Shown here: positions 1 to 8,701 of the stretch, in pieces | How the letters are laid out: every line of letters begins with the position of its first letter | How positions within the stretch are numbered: the first letter of the stretch is position 1 | Program-made: the position numbers and the translations under genes | DNA from: an uncultured Candidatus Altimarinota bacterium | GTDB taxonomy: Bacteria > Patescibacteriota > Gracilibacteria > BD1-5 > UBA6164 | DNA: 21,210 nt | Assembly: GCA_937864995.1 (NCBI GenBank) | Contig: CALMDL010000243.1 | Coordinates: forward strand, 1-21,210 | Reading direction: 5' to 3' | Notes under the pieces: generated by a model | Databases searched by the model: none | What the model saw: the letters and a program-made list of their open reading frames with translations, nothing else | Told to the model about the DNA's origin: nothing

Positions 1-1530
1 ACAAGTTCTGAAGCAAAAATTAAATTAACTCAATTTGCAGAAGAAAAATGATTCTGACATAAAAAAGTTAATTTTAAACTAAGAGATTGGTTATTTTCTA
101 GACAAAGATATTGGTGAGAACCTATTCCTTTGATTCATTTAGAATTAAGTGAATTAAAAAAATTACCTCACATAACAAGTTTAGAAGAAGCAACTGATGA
201 AAATATGGCTTATATACTAAAAAGAATGCCTTTAGAAAATGAAAATTGTTCTTGAGCGACTTGTGGATGTGGTCATGTTAGAGAATTAGTTTTGAACTGA
301 AAAGTTTTTAGCAAGATTTATGATGGTATTTATGGAAAAATAATTTGTGATTACAGATTACCTCTTGAATTACCAAATGTAGATGATTTTGCACCTGCTT
401 GAGATGGTAATTCTCCTCTTGCAAAAGTTGATAGTTTTGTAAATGTAGCTTTAGCTGACAATTTAAACTGAAAAAGGGAAACAAACACTATGCCTCAATG
501 GGGTTGAAGTTGTTGGTATTATCTTAGATATATGGACAATGAAAACGATAATGAATTAGTAAATAAAGAAGTAGAAAAATATTGGGGACAAGTTGACTCT
601 TATGTAGGTTGAGCTGAACATGCTGTTTTACATTTACTTTATGCTAGATTTTGGCATAAATTCTTATTTGATATCTGAGTAGTTTCATTTGATGAGCCAT
701 TTTTTAGATTGAGAAATCAATGACTTATTTTAGCTCATGCTTATCAAAGAAAAAATGGATGATTATTAGCAAATGACTTAGTTGAAGAAAAAGATGGTAA
801 ATATTATGAGATAGAAACTGGTGAAGAAGTAGACAAAATAGTTTCAAAAATGTCAAAATCTTTAAAAAATGTTATTAATCCTGATGATATAGTAGAAGAA
901 TATGGTGCTGATAGTTTAAGACTATATGAAATGTATATGGCAGAATTTAAAGATGCTGCTCCATGGGATACAAAAGGTATAATTTGAGTAAGAAGGTTTA
1001 TAGAAAAAGCTGAAAGATTATTTACAAGTGAAGCAAAAATATCTACTGAAGATGATAAAACTACTATGAAATTGGTACATAAAACTATTAAAAAAGTACA
1101 AAATGACATAGAAAATTATAAATTCAATACGGCAATTGCATCTCTTATGATTCTTGTAAATAACTGATTACCAAAAGATATAGAGTTACAAAGAGAATGG
1201 AGAAAAACATTTTTAATATTATTAAACCCATTTACTCCTCACTTAGCTGAAGAACTTTGGGAAAGAATGAATAAAGACAAAGTAAATTCAATTTCTCTAG
1301 AATCTTGGCCAAAATACGATGAAGCTATGACAATTGATGACACTGTAACTATTTGAGTTCAAGTACTTGGAAAACTTAGATGAACAATTGAAATAAACAA
1401 AGATGAGGAACAAGCAAGTGTTTTAGAAAAAGCTAGAAATAATGAAGAAGTTGCAAAATGGTTAGAATGAAAAGAAATAGTAAAAGAAATATATGTTCCA
1501 TGAAAAATAGTTAATATAGTTGTTAAATAA
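1..1530 (+). CDS. leuS: Leucyl-tRNA synthetase, 3' part (5' end outside window)
   Basis: Charges tRNA-Leu with leucine in the cytoplasm. The open frame runs from base 1 and encodes the last 509 residues; the HIGH motif and most of the editing domain lie upstream of the window. Visible class Ia landmarks are FSRQRYWGEPIP (WGEP glycine is TGA, near base 113), [26 protein letters not shown], the KMSKS loop at 847-861 followed by [19 protein letters not shown], and a C-terminal anticodon-binding region ending with LGKLRGTIEI. The usual cysteine knuckle (CPKCGG-like) before RETDTM is absent, and a longer insert after RYWGEPIP carries Cys residues coded at 247, 262 and 268. TGA must be glycine here. 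The downstream HD gene starts 6 nt after the stop, so the two are probably co-transcribed. Identity is secure; only the start is missing. Confidence 0.97.
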
Positions 1531-1536
1531 AAAAAT

Positions 1537-2118
1537 ATGGATAATTGATTAAAAATACTTGAATTTTTAAAAACTATTGAATGAGTTAAATCAACTCTTA
1601 GACATAATTGGATGATATCTTGAAGACAAGAAAGTGTTGCAGAGCACACCTGGAGATTTGTTTTGTTTTTTATATTAATTCAAGATATTAAAAAATATGA
1701 TATTGATATAGTTAAAACTATTAAAATGATTTTAATTCATGATATTCCTGAATTAATTGACTGAGATATTCCTGGTTTTGAAAAAGAGAAAAATCAGAAA
1801 AAACATGATGAAAATGAATTAGAAAATGCTAAAAAAATTTTTTGAATATTACCTAAACCATTAGATCAAGAATATTTAGAAATATACTTAGAATTTGAAG
1901 AACAAAAATCAAAAGAAGCAAGATTAGCAAAAGCATTAGATAAAATAGAAACTAACTTGCAGCATATGGAATCATGACCAAAATATTGGTCAGATAAAGA
2001 AAGATGAGACCATATGATAAATTATCCAAATAAAGCTTTAGAAAAATTAAATGAGCCTTTTATAACAGATATATGGGAAAATATTAAAAAAGAAATAGTA
2101 AAATTAACATATGAATAA
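1537..2118 (+). CDS. HD-domain phosphohydrolase, YfbR/HDDC2-like 5'-deoxynucleotidase
   Basis: A 193-residue soluble protein of the HD metal-dependent phosphohydrolase superfamily. The metal-binding signature is present: H37 (VAEHTWR), H68-D69 (LIHDIPE) and D135 (KALDKIE), with E72 and D77 (DGDIPG) in the positions typical of the YfbR/HDDC2 branch. Known members dephosphorylate deoxyribonucleoside 5'-monophosphates, so a role in nucleotide-pool turnover is likely, but the substrate is inferred from the family. Length matches the family (about 190-200 aa). ATG lies 6 nt after leuS, with no Shine-Dalgarno sequence in front. A strong terminator follows the stop directly. TGA codons encode glycines such as G29 and G76. 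Confidence 0.88.
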
Positions 2119-2121
2119 AAA

Positions 2122-2140
2122 AACTCTGCTTCGCAGAGTT
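2122..2140. terminator. Bidirectional intrinsic terminator between the HD gene and rnhA
   Basis: An 8-bp perfect stem, AACTCTGC / GCAGAGTT, with a TTC loop is flanked by an A-run on the left and a T-run on the right, so it can end transcription from both sides. It sits between two converging genes. The rnhA stop codon (2144-2146) lies inside the T-run, so the rnhA 3' end overlaps the terminator. Confidence 0.85.
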
Positions 2141-2143
2141 TTT

Positions 2144-2878
2144 TTATATTTTCAGAGTATTTATCTCTCTTTTTGCACTATCGACCATATAGTTAGTTTT
2201 ACAATTTGGACAAGAAAGATAATATTCATAATAATAATTTTGAGTTTTTGTTTTAGATGTATGCTTTGGTATTTTCTTTTCAACAGAAGTTCAACATTTA
2301 CGGCAAGCATCTCCAGATTTTAAAACTTTTATATTTTTGTCTATTATTTTTTTATCTGAAACATCGTTCTTTTGCAAAAAATTATTAGTCATTTTTTGAA
2401 GTTCTTCATCACTAGGCATATAATTAATATCGTCAATTAAATTGTCCATATTCATAGCAAGAGTAGCTAATTCATCACATCTTTCATTTTCTAAGTGTCC
2501 ATTATGTCATTTTACCCAATGAAATTTTACATCATGATATGAAACTAATTCAAGCAATTTTTCCCATAGATCATAATTGACAGCTTTCTCTGTTTTCGTT
2601 CTATACCAATTATTTTCTTTCCATTTTTTTGCCCATCACTTTTCTATACCATTTATAGTATATTGAGAATCAGTATATAGATTTACTTTTGATTTTTTTG
2701 TTAGTTTTTCAAGTCAAGTTATAGCTCAAGTTAATTCCATTCTATTATTTGTTGTCAGCTTGTAACCTGCAGAAAACTCTTTTTTGATTCATTTATAACT
2801 TAGTATAACTCAATAAGCTCATTTTCATGGATTTGGATTTGCTCATCAATCTGAAAAAATATCTACTTCTGGAAGCAT
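2144..2878 (-). CDS. rnhA: Ribonuclease HI with C-terminal zinc-ribbon extension
   Basis: Degrades the RNA strand of RNA-DNA hybrids (R-loops, primers). The N-terminal ~150 residues form a full RNase HI domain with the catalytic carboxylates D10 (FSDGGANPNPG), E48 (NNRMELTGA), D70 (LYTDSQY) and D135 (ENERCDELA), plus the WVKGHNGH loop. D10, E48 and D70 match E. coli numbering. Normal bacterial RNase HI ends at about 155 aa; this protein has 244. The extension ends in two Cys pairs, CRKC (192-195) and CPNC (223-226), which look like a zinc ribbon. The start is the ATG giving MLPEVDIFSDGG. Several glycines (G11, G12, G18, G20) are TGA. It is transcribed alone, downstream of the sod terminator. 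Function of the tail is unknown, perhaps nucleic-acid or partner binding. Confidence 0.95.
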
Positions 2879-2936
2879 TTTTATTATTTAAAAATTAATT
2901 TATAAAAATATAATTAAATAATGCTTTTATACAAAT

Positions 2937-2960
2937 AAAAAGGTCTAAATAGACCTTTTT
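2937..2960 (-). terminator. Intrinsic terminator of the superoxide dismutase gene
   Basis: A perfect 10-bp inverted repeat AAAAAGGTCT / AGACCTTTTT with an AAAT loop begins 2 nt past the sod stop. The T-rich arm on the - strand supplies the U tract. It separates sod from rnhA. Confidence 0.85.
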
Positions 2961-2961
2961 A

Positions 2962-3537
2962 TTATTTCAAATTAGAATTTACAAAATCCCAATTAACTAG
3001 ATTCCAAAAATTTTCTAGATATTTTGGTCTAGCATTTCTTGTATCTATGTAATAAGCATGCTCCCAAACATCTACAACTAAAAGAGATTTTTTATCAGTT
3101 GTCAAAGTTGTTGCTGCATTACTTGTATTATAAATTTCTAATTTTAAATCAGAGTTTAAAACAAGCCAAGTCCATCCAGAACCAAAATTTCAAATAGCAC
3201 TCAAGCTAAATTTTTCTTTGAAATTCTCAAAACTTCAAAAATCTCTATCAATAAGTTTAGAAACTTCTCCATTTGCTACTCCTCATGCATTTGGTGATAA
3301 ACAATTCCAATAAAAAGTATGATTCCAAACTTGTGCTGCATTATTAAAAATACCAGCGATTGATTTTTTAATTATTTCTTCAAGACTCATATTTTCAAAC
3401 TCAGTTCAAACAATCAAATTATTTAAGTTTGTTACATAAGCTTGATGATGTTTACCATAATGGTATTCTAGAGTTTCAGCTGAAATATATGGTTCTAAAG
3501 CATTTTTTTCATAAGGTAATTTTGGTAATTCAAACAT
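2962..3537 (-). CDS. sodB: Iron-type superoxide dismutase
   Basis: Converts superoxide to oxygen and hydrogen peroxide in the cytoplasm. The 191-residue protein has all four metal ligands at the same numbers as E. coli SodB: H26 (EYHYGKHH), H73 (VWNHTFYW), D156 and H160 (DVWEHAYY). Iron preference is supported by Q69 (NNAAQVWNH), by A141 (SNAATTL) and by [11 protein letters not shown] encodes glycines at G85, G101 and G116, and TGG encodes all the family-conserved tryptophans, a clear local proof that TGA is not Trp. It is a single-gene unit with its own promoter, a Fur-like element just upstream and a terminator downstream. Presence in a presumably fermentative, host-dependent cell suggests exposure to oxygen; that is inference. 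Confidence 0.96.
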
Positions 3538-3566
3538 ATTTATTTATTAAAAATTAAAACATTACT

Positions 3567-3597
3567 AAAATAGTAATCATTCTCATTTTAAAATCAA
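3567..3597 (-). promoter_or_regulatory. sodB promoter with overlapping Fur/PerR-like operator
   Basis: On the - strand a TTGATT -35 (3592-3597) lies 16 bp from a TACTAT -10 (3570-3575). A 23-bp imperfect palindrome at 3567-3589 overlaps the spacer and -10; its core is TGAGAATGATTACTA, close to the 7-1-7 Fur box TGATAATnATTATCA. The same 23-bp element, 19 of 23 identical and in the same orientation, occurs before def. A repressor of the Fur superfamily is the natural guess, but no regulator gene is in the window. Confidence 0.5.
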
Positions 3598-3600
3598 GAA

Positions 3601-3630
3601 AAAAGATAAAAATCATGATTTTTATCTTTT
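3601..3630 (-). terminator. Terminator of the ruvB operon, overlapping the last gene's stop
   Basis: A perfect 30-bp palindrome with arms AAAAGATAAAAATCA and its complement. The stop codon (3622-3624) and last codons of the FemAB-type gene lie in one arm, and the opposite arm gives a T-rich tail on the - strand. Being symmetric it could also stop + strand transcripts. Confidence 0.65.
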
Positions 3631-4515
3631 AAACTTTCTAAGTAATTGTAATAAATTGTATTTTATTTTATTATTTACAAATATATAACTATAGCTTACT
3701 TTTACTATATTTGATGTAAATTTAGATTTAAAATCTGTAACTCATTGTAAGTGACTATTTTCTTCTCATGGAGTTGCTACTCATAGAAAATCATATATTT
3801 TCATTCATAGCTCTTTTGCTTTACATATAGCAGTCCATTGAAGTAAATATGGTGACATCAAATTCCTATAATTACTATCACTAGTAGATGCTCAATAATA
3901 ATAAATTGCTTCATTTCAAACAAATGTAAAAATACCAGCTGAAATAGCTTTATCATTTAAAAAAGCTATAAATAATTTTGATTCTTTTATACTATTTAAA
4001 AATGTCATATAATAATCTAAACTATTTCAATTAAAATTATCTCTTGAAGTAGTTTCAAGCATAAGATTATAAAAAATCTCTATATTTTCTTTTGTTTTTT
4101 CTACTTCTTTAACTAATACTCACTTTTTTTCAGCCAGCTTAATATTGTATCTACCTTTTGGTTTCATTAATGATAAAATATCGTCTTCACTTAAATTCAA
4201 ATCAATAATTGCAGTATATGGAGTTATAAATTTTTTATAATAACTATTTGTAAATCATTTTAATTCTATAAATAAATTATTTTTATAACCCAAAGTTTCA
4301 AATTGAATAAATAATGATTTTTCAATTTTACAAAGTGATTTAACCTTGTCTAAAAAATCATTATTTATTCAATTTACTCACAAAACAAATAATCAAAATT
4401 GACCAAGTCAAATACTTCTTTTTTCTATAAAAATATTATCAATCTCTATTATTTTTTCAATTTGTTTGGATTTTAAAAGCATTTCTTGCCAAGATTTTGT
4501 TTGCCAAATAGACAT
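3622..4515 (-). CDS. FemAB/FemX-type aminoacyltransferase (peptidoglycan bridge family)
   Basis: A 297-residue member of the FemABX family, which moves amino acids from aminoacyl-tRNA to the lysine side chain of lipid II at the inner face of the membrane; some relatives modify other targets. Family hallmarks are the N-terminal WQTKSWQEML, PKGRYNIKLAEKKGV in the middle (first GNAT-like domain), and the C-terminal block SPYLLQWTAICKAKELG, YDFLGVATPGEENSHLQ and GVTDFKSKF. There is no signal peptide or long membrane segment. The ATG overlaps the stop of the uridine-kinase fusion by one base (TAATG), so the two are translationally coupled in the ruvB operon. Which residue is transferred cannot be read from sequence. 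The 3' end lies inside a palindromic terminator. Confidence 0.88.
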
Positions 4516-5699
4516 TATTTTGTTATTAATTCGATATAAGATTTTTTAACTCAAGTTCTAGCATCAATTTGTAAATGTTCTAAAACATCCAAAATTGTTG
4601 ATTTTCATGTTTTTTCATCAAACTTAAACATAAGATAATTATCTCCATTTTCAAGTTCATCTAAACATATCAAAACTCACGATAAGAAGAATGTTCTTCT
4701 TAGTTTCGATATTTCTATAATCTCATTAGGATAAAGTTCTTTAAAAGCCAATAAAGTATTATAATCTATGAAAAATTTCATTGAGTATCTATCCTCATAT
4801 AACTTTTTATCACTTTTTGGTCAAAAATATGTAAAAAAATACCTATTAAATCATATTTTTCATATTTTTAAAATTTCACCTGTTTTTTTAAAATTTCAAT
4901 TACTTGGATTAAAGAAAAAATCGGTTTGTTCTATTTTTCAAACATAACTACCTCATAATTTATAAATAATTTCATCTAAAACTCATTTTAAATCTTTTTT
5001 TGTAACCTTAAATCTAAGCTTTGTTTCTTTTATTTTTGCATTTTTTGCTTCAAGCTCAGGTATATAATCATTAATCAATATTACATTTGAATTTTTTTTC
5101 GTTGGTTCTATATATTTTTTATGCATAGGTGAAACAACTTCTAAAAAATATTTTAATATATCTTTTGGTTTATCTCATGTTCTTTCTACATCTCTAAACA
5201 ATCTTCTTAATATTTGACTATGGCTTCATAAATCAACAAATATTTTATAATCTCAAAGTTTAGAAATCTTATCAGTTAATGCAAAAAGTCATTCAACAAT
5301 TATAATTTTACTAGATTTAATTTTTATAGCATCCATTTTTGGATCATTTCTAAAATCAAAATCTGGTATCATTACATCATTTCATTTTTTTAAATCTTTA
5401 AGATGCTTAAAAAATAATTCCAAATTTAAAACTTCTGGTTGGTCAAAATTATAAAGAGGATGTTCTTTCATAAAACTAGGTCCTCTATAATAATTATCCA
5501 TAGATAATATTTGAGAATCTGGGAAAAAATCATTCAATCTTTTTGCAACAGCACTAGTTTTTCAACTTGCAGTTCATCATGCAACCAAAATAACAAAAAC
5601 TCATTTAGTTTTAGATATTTTATTATTAATTTGGTCTTTAACAATTTCAACTCAATCAATTAGATTGTATTTTTCTATATTTGTTTTTTTAAAAATCAT
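4515..5699 (-). CDS. Uridine kinase-like P-loop kinase fused to a CYTH-like domain
   Basis: A 394-residue two-domain protein. Residues about 30-210 form a uridine kinase/phosphoribulokinase-type P-loop domain: Walker A GGTASGKT at 41-48 (all three glycines are TGA), SMDNYYRG near 66-73 with the family's YNFDQPE motif, IPDFDFRN, and IIIVEGLFAL at 132-141. From about residue 222 a CYTH (triphosphate tunnel) domain follows, recognised by KETKLRFKV, by FLSGVLICLDELENGDNYLMFKF-like sequence and by the closing KKSYIELI. The first acidic CYTH motif (ExExK) is degenerate (E225-T-K227), so triphosphatase activity is uncertain. The arrangement resembles plant TTM1/TTM2. The start is 2 nt after the ruvB stop and the stop overlaps the next ATG. 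The substrate (uridine, cytidine or other) is not proven. Confidence 0.85.
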
Positions 5700-5701
5700 A
5701 A

Positions 5702-6712
5702 TTATTTTTTTAAATGATTAATAGCATCATGTGTTATTTTTCTACCTCTTGGTGTTCTTTCTATAAAACCAATTTGTAATAAATATGGTTCTACAACATC
5801 TTCAAGAGTAGATTCTTCTTCTCAAATTGCACTAGAAAGAGTATTTAATCAAACAGGTCATCATGAGAATTTATCATTGATTGTATTTAAATATTTTCTA
5901 TCTAAATAATCAAGTCACAAATCATCAATTCATATATCTGAAAAAATTTCATCAATTATATTTTGATTTTGTAAGTCTTTTCAAATAGTATGATAATCCC
6001 TTATGATTTTTAATAATCTATTTGAAATTCTAGGTGTTCATCTAGATTTTTTAGATATAGAATCAAGAGCATAATTAGAAAGGCTTAAATCTAATTTAAA
6101 TGAGTTATTATGAATAATTTTTGATAATTCATCGCTACTATAAAAATCAAGTTTTAAAATATTTCAAAATCTATCTCTAAGTGGGTTTGAAAGTGCTGAT
6201 AATCTAGTTGTTGCTCAAATTAAACAAAATCTTTTTAATGGTAATTTTACACTTTGTGCTCAAGTTCAACTTCATACCATAATATCTATTTCAAAATCTT
6301 CCATTGCTGTATAAAGTATCTCTTCGACTTGGGGTCTAAGTCTATGAATTTCATCAATAAAAAGAATATCTCCCTCTTCTAAATTTGACAATATACTAAC
6401 CAAATCTGATTGTTTTTCTATTGCAGGTCAACTTGTAGATTTAAGATTTGATTCCATTTCATGAGCGATAATATTTGAAATAGTTGTTTTTCAAAGTCAT
6501 GGCGGTCAGTAAAAAAGAATATGATCTAATGTCTCTCATCTAATTTTTGAAGAATTTATTGAAACACTTAAATGCTTTTTAATACTATCTTGTCAAACAT
6601 AATCTTCTAGTTTCAATGGTCTTAATATATTTGAAAAAAAGGTTTTATCATTTATATTTTCAGTTGGGGTTACAACTCTAGAAATATCTTCATTTTTACT
6701 TGACTCAATCAT
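5702..6712 (-). CDS. ruvB: Holliday junction branch-migration DNA helicase RuvB
   Basis: ATP-driven hexameric motor that moves Holliday junctions with RuvA during recombinational repair. The 336-residue product has the normal RuvB length and order: N-terminal [12 protein letters not shown], Walker A GPPGLGKTT (69-77), Walker [11 protein letters not shown] (DEIH 120-123), the sensor region [19 protein letters not shown] with the arginine finger, and the winged-helix tail with [16 protein letters not shown] and [13 protein letters not shown]. By hand I count 19 glycines as TGA and three as GGN, including the whole Walker A. It heads a three-gene operon with a 2-nt gap to the kinase fusion. ruvA and ruvC are not in the window. 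Confidence 0.97.
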
Positions 6713-6743
6713 AATTTAATTTTCAGTTATATATTTTGTATAT

Positions 6744-6771
6744 ATTTTATAGATATAAATAATTTTGTAAA
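6744..6771 (-). promoter_or_regulatory. Candidate promoter of the ruvB operon
   Basis: On the - strand TTTACA (6766-6771) and TAAAAT (6744-6749) are 16 bp apart, some 30 nt upstream of the ruvB ATG. Both hexamers are one base from consensus, but the surrounding DNA is almost pure AT, so the match could be chance. Confidence 0.4.
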
Positions 6772-6793
6772 GTTTAAATAATAAGAAGCAATA

Positions 6794-6840
6794 TTTGCAT
6801 AATAGTATTTTTTAATTATAATGAGAATAATTATTATTTA
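6794..6840 (+). promoter_or_regulatory. def promoter with overlapping Fur/PerR-like operator
   Basis: TTTGCA (6794-6799) and TATAAT (6817-6822) are separated by 17 bp. A 23-bp element at 6818-6840, with core TGAGAATAATTATTA, covers the -10 edge and the expected start site, as expected for a repressor site. It matches the sodB element at 19 of 23 positions in the same orientation and resembles the Fur 7-1-7 box. The ATG of def follows 10 nt later. Confidence 0.5.
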
Positions 6841-6850
6841 CGAATAAAAA

Positions 6851-7321
6851 ATGCTTAAAATAGAAACTTGAAATGATAATCCTATACTTAGAAGAGTTGC
6901 AGACAAAATAACAGATAAAAATTTTAATGAAGCCGTAAAATTAGGCCGTGAAATGCTAAAATATATTAAAGACCCTGAAAATGGTTGAGTTTGACTTGCT
7001 GCACCTCAAGTATGACATTCTATAAGACTTATTATAGTTAGTCTATTAAAAGATCGGGAAGATGAAAATTTTAAAACAGTGGTAATGATAAATCCTGAAA
7101 TAATAGAACATTCTAATAATACTGAATGTGATAGTGAATGATGCTTATCTATACCTGGTGAAAAATGAGATGTTATAAGATATAAAACAATAAAATTGAG
7201 TTATATTGATGAAAAAAAATCTAAAAAAACTCTTATACTTGAATGATTAAGTGCTAGAATAGTACAACATGAAATAGATCATTTAGATGGTAAACTATTT
7301 ACAGATTATTTAAACAAATAA
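6851..7321 (+). CDS. def: Peptide deformylase
   Basis: Removes the formyl group from the N-terminal methionine of new proteins; normally an Fe(II) enzyme. The 156-residue product has all three motifs: GVGLAAPQVG (46-55), EGCLSIPG (96-103) with metal ligand C98, and HEIDH (140-144) with ligands H140 and H144 and catalytic E141. Glycines 7, 46, 48, 55, 97, 106 and 132 are TGA; four others are GGN. Residue 69 is encoded by CGG (7055-7057), the only in-frame CGA or CGG codon I found in the window. Start ATG has no Shine-Dalgarno sequence. It is a single gene with its own promoter and a terminator shared with secY. A Fur-like site before an iron enzyme makes metal control plausible. Confidence 0.97.
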
Positions 7322-7347
7322 AAAACACTTCTTAGGAAGTGTTTTTT
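7321..7347. terminator. Bidirectional terminator between def and secY
   Basis: A stem AAAAACACTTC / GAAGTGTTTTT with a TTAG loop lies between two convergent genes and has an A-run on one side and a T-run on the other. The secY stop is only 2 nt past it on the right. Confidence 0.88.
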
Positions 7348-7348
7348 A

Positions 7349-8617
7349 TTAATTAAATTTAGAATAATCAAACATTTTTAATTCAGCATCAACTTTTCTA
7401 ACCACATCTAATATTACAGAAACTATAATTATTAGTCATGAAGCAGAAATAATAAAATCTACTGATTGTCCTCACATAAATTTTCACATAACATAAGGTA
7501 GAACAGCAATCAAAGCTAAAAATCCTCAACCAAATAAATTTAAATGTCCTGAAACTTTTGTTAAATAAGCAGATGTTTCTGAACCTGGTCTTATTCAAGG
7601 AATATAACCTCATCTTTTTTGAATACTTTCTGCAATATTTTCAGTATTAAATGTAATTGAAACATAGAAAAATGAAAATCAAATTACAAGTAAGAAATAA
7701 GCAGCTATAAAAAACCAAGATGGGTTTGTCATACTAAAATGTTCAACTAAGAAAGTTCAAACCTTAAGTACATTATCATTAGCTGATGATGTCATTAATT
7801 GACCAACTATTGAAGGGAATGTAATTAAAGATACAGCAAATATAATAGGAATCATTCAAGCTTGATTAATTCTTATTGGGAAATAAGATTTTTCTTCTCT
7901 TCATGTTCTAGTATAAATAACTGGAATTCTTCTATTACCTTCAGTAAATTTAATTATTACATAAACAATAGCTAAAGTAGCTAATAATAATCATGCAAAT
8001 AAACCGTAAGTTCAAGCACTCATATGTGACATAATAACTCATGGAACTCAAGCTAAAACTCAAGCAGTAATTATAACAGATATACCATTACCAATTCATA
8101 CTTCAGTCATTAATTCTCATAACCACATCAAGAAAATAGTACCAGCCGTAACAATAGTCATAGCCATTAATACTGTTTTAGTATCTGCTAAATCAATGAT
8201 TGTACCTCAAGCTAAAGTATTTAGTAAAACTATCATACCATAAGATTGAACAAACGCTAAAGGTAGAGTTAACCATCTAGTCATTTTAGTAATTTTCTTT
8301 TGTCATTGTTCTCCTTCTTTTTGTAAATCTCAAATTTTTGGAACTATAACTCAAAGCAATTGAATTATAATTAACGCATTAATATATGGAGATAATCCCA
8401 TTAATATTACTGAAAAATTTGATAATCATCCACCCATTAAAGCACTAAAAAATGATAATCACTTATTAGCTTCTATAATAGCTGCTAGTTTAGTAGTATC
8501 TACTCCATATACAGGAATTACAGATAACACTTTATAAACTAAAACTAATAAAAGAGTAGCAATTATTTTTTTTCTGATATTTTTATTACCAAACACAGAT
8601 TTTATACTCTTAATCAT
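7349..8617 (-). CDS. secY: Preprotein translocase subunit SecY
   Basis: Channel subunit of the SecYEG translocon in the cytoplasmic membrane. The 422-residue product has ten hydrophobic segments and the usual signatures: GLSPYINALIIIQLL (second helix), WLGELMTEVGIGNGISVII, YFPIRINQAGMIPIIFA, and the cytoplasmic loop NTENIAESIQKRGGYIPGIRPG. The C-terminus DVVRKVDAELKMFDYSKF is also typical. Glycine codons mix TGA with GGT/GGA, and TGA falls on family-conserved positions such as MIPIIFA-flanking and GEL glycines. It keeps the standard place after rplO, but a terminator and a candidate promoter lie between, so it is probably its own transcription unit. adk, map and infA, which often follow secY, are absent; def converges instead. 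Confidence 0.97.
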
Positions 8618-8651
8618 AAGATAAAATTAATTATAAATTATTATAATCTTT

Positions 8652-8657
8652 ATTATA
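8652..8657 (-). promoter_or_regulatory. Candidate -10 box for secY
   Basis: A perfect TATAAT on the - strand lies about 35 nt upstream of the secY ATG and just past the rplO terminator. No clear -35 is visible because the spacer falls in the terminator T-tract. Offered because secY would otherwise be cut off from transcription. Confidence 0.35.
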
Positions 8658-8668
8658 CATAAAAAAAT

Positions 8669-8699
8669 AAAAAACCCAAACTAAAAGCTTAGGTTTTTT
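8669..8699 (-). terminator. Terminator at the end of the ribosomal protein operon
   Basis: On the - strand AAAAAAC and CTAA pair with TTAG and GTTTTTT around an AAGC loop, leaving a five-base bulge, and are followed by a T-rich run. It starts 2 nt after the rplO stop and separates rplO from secY. Weaker than the other terminators because of the bulge, so some readthrough is possible. Confidence 0.65.
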
Positions 8700-8701
8700 A
8701 A

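Noticed and set aside
1..8617. Many broken or pseudogenised genes
   Set aside because: The apparent breaks are all in-frame TGA; with Gly at TGA every gene is intact and of normal length.
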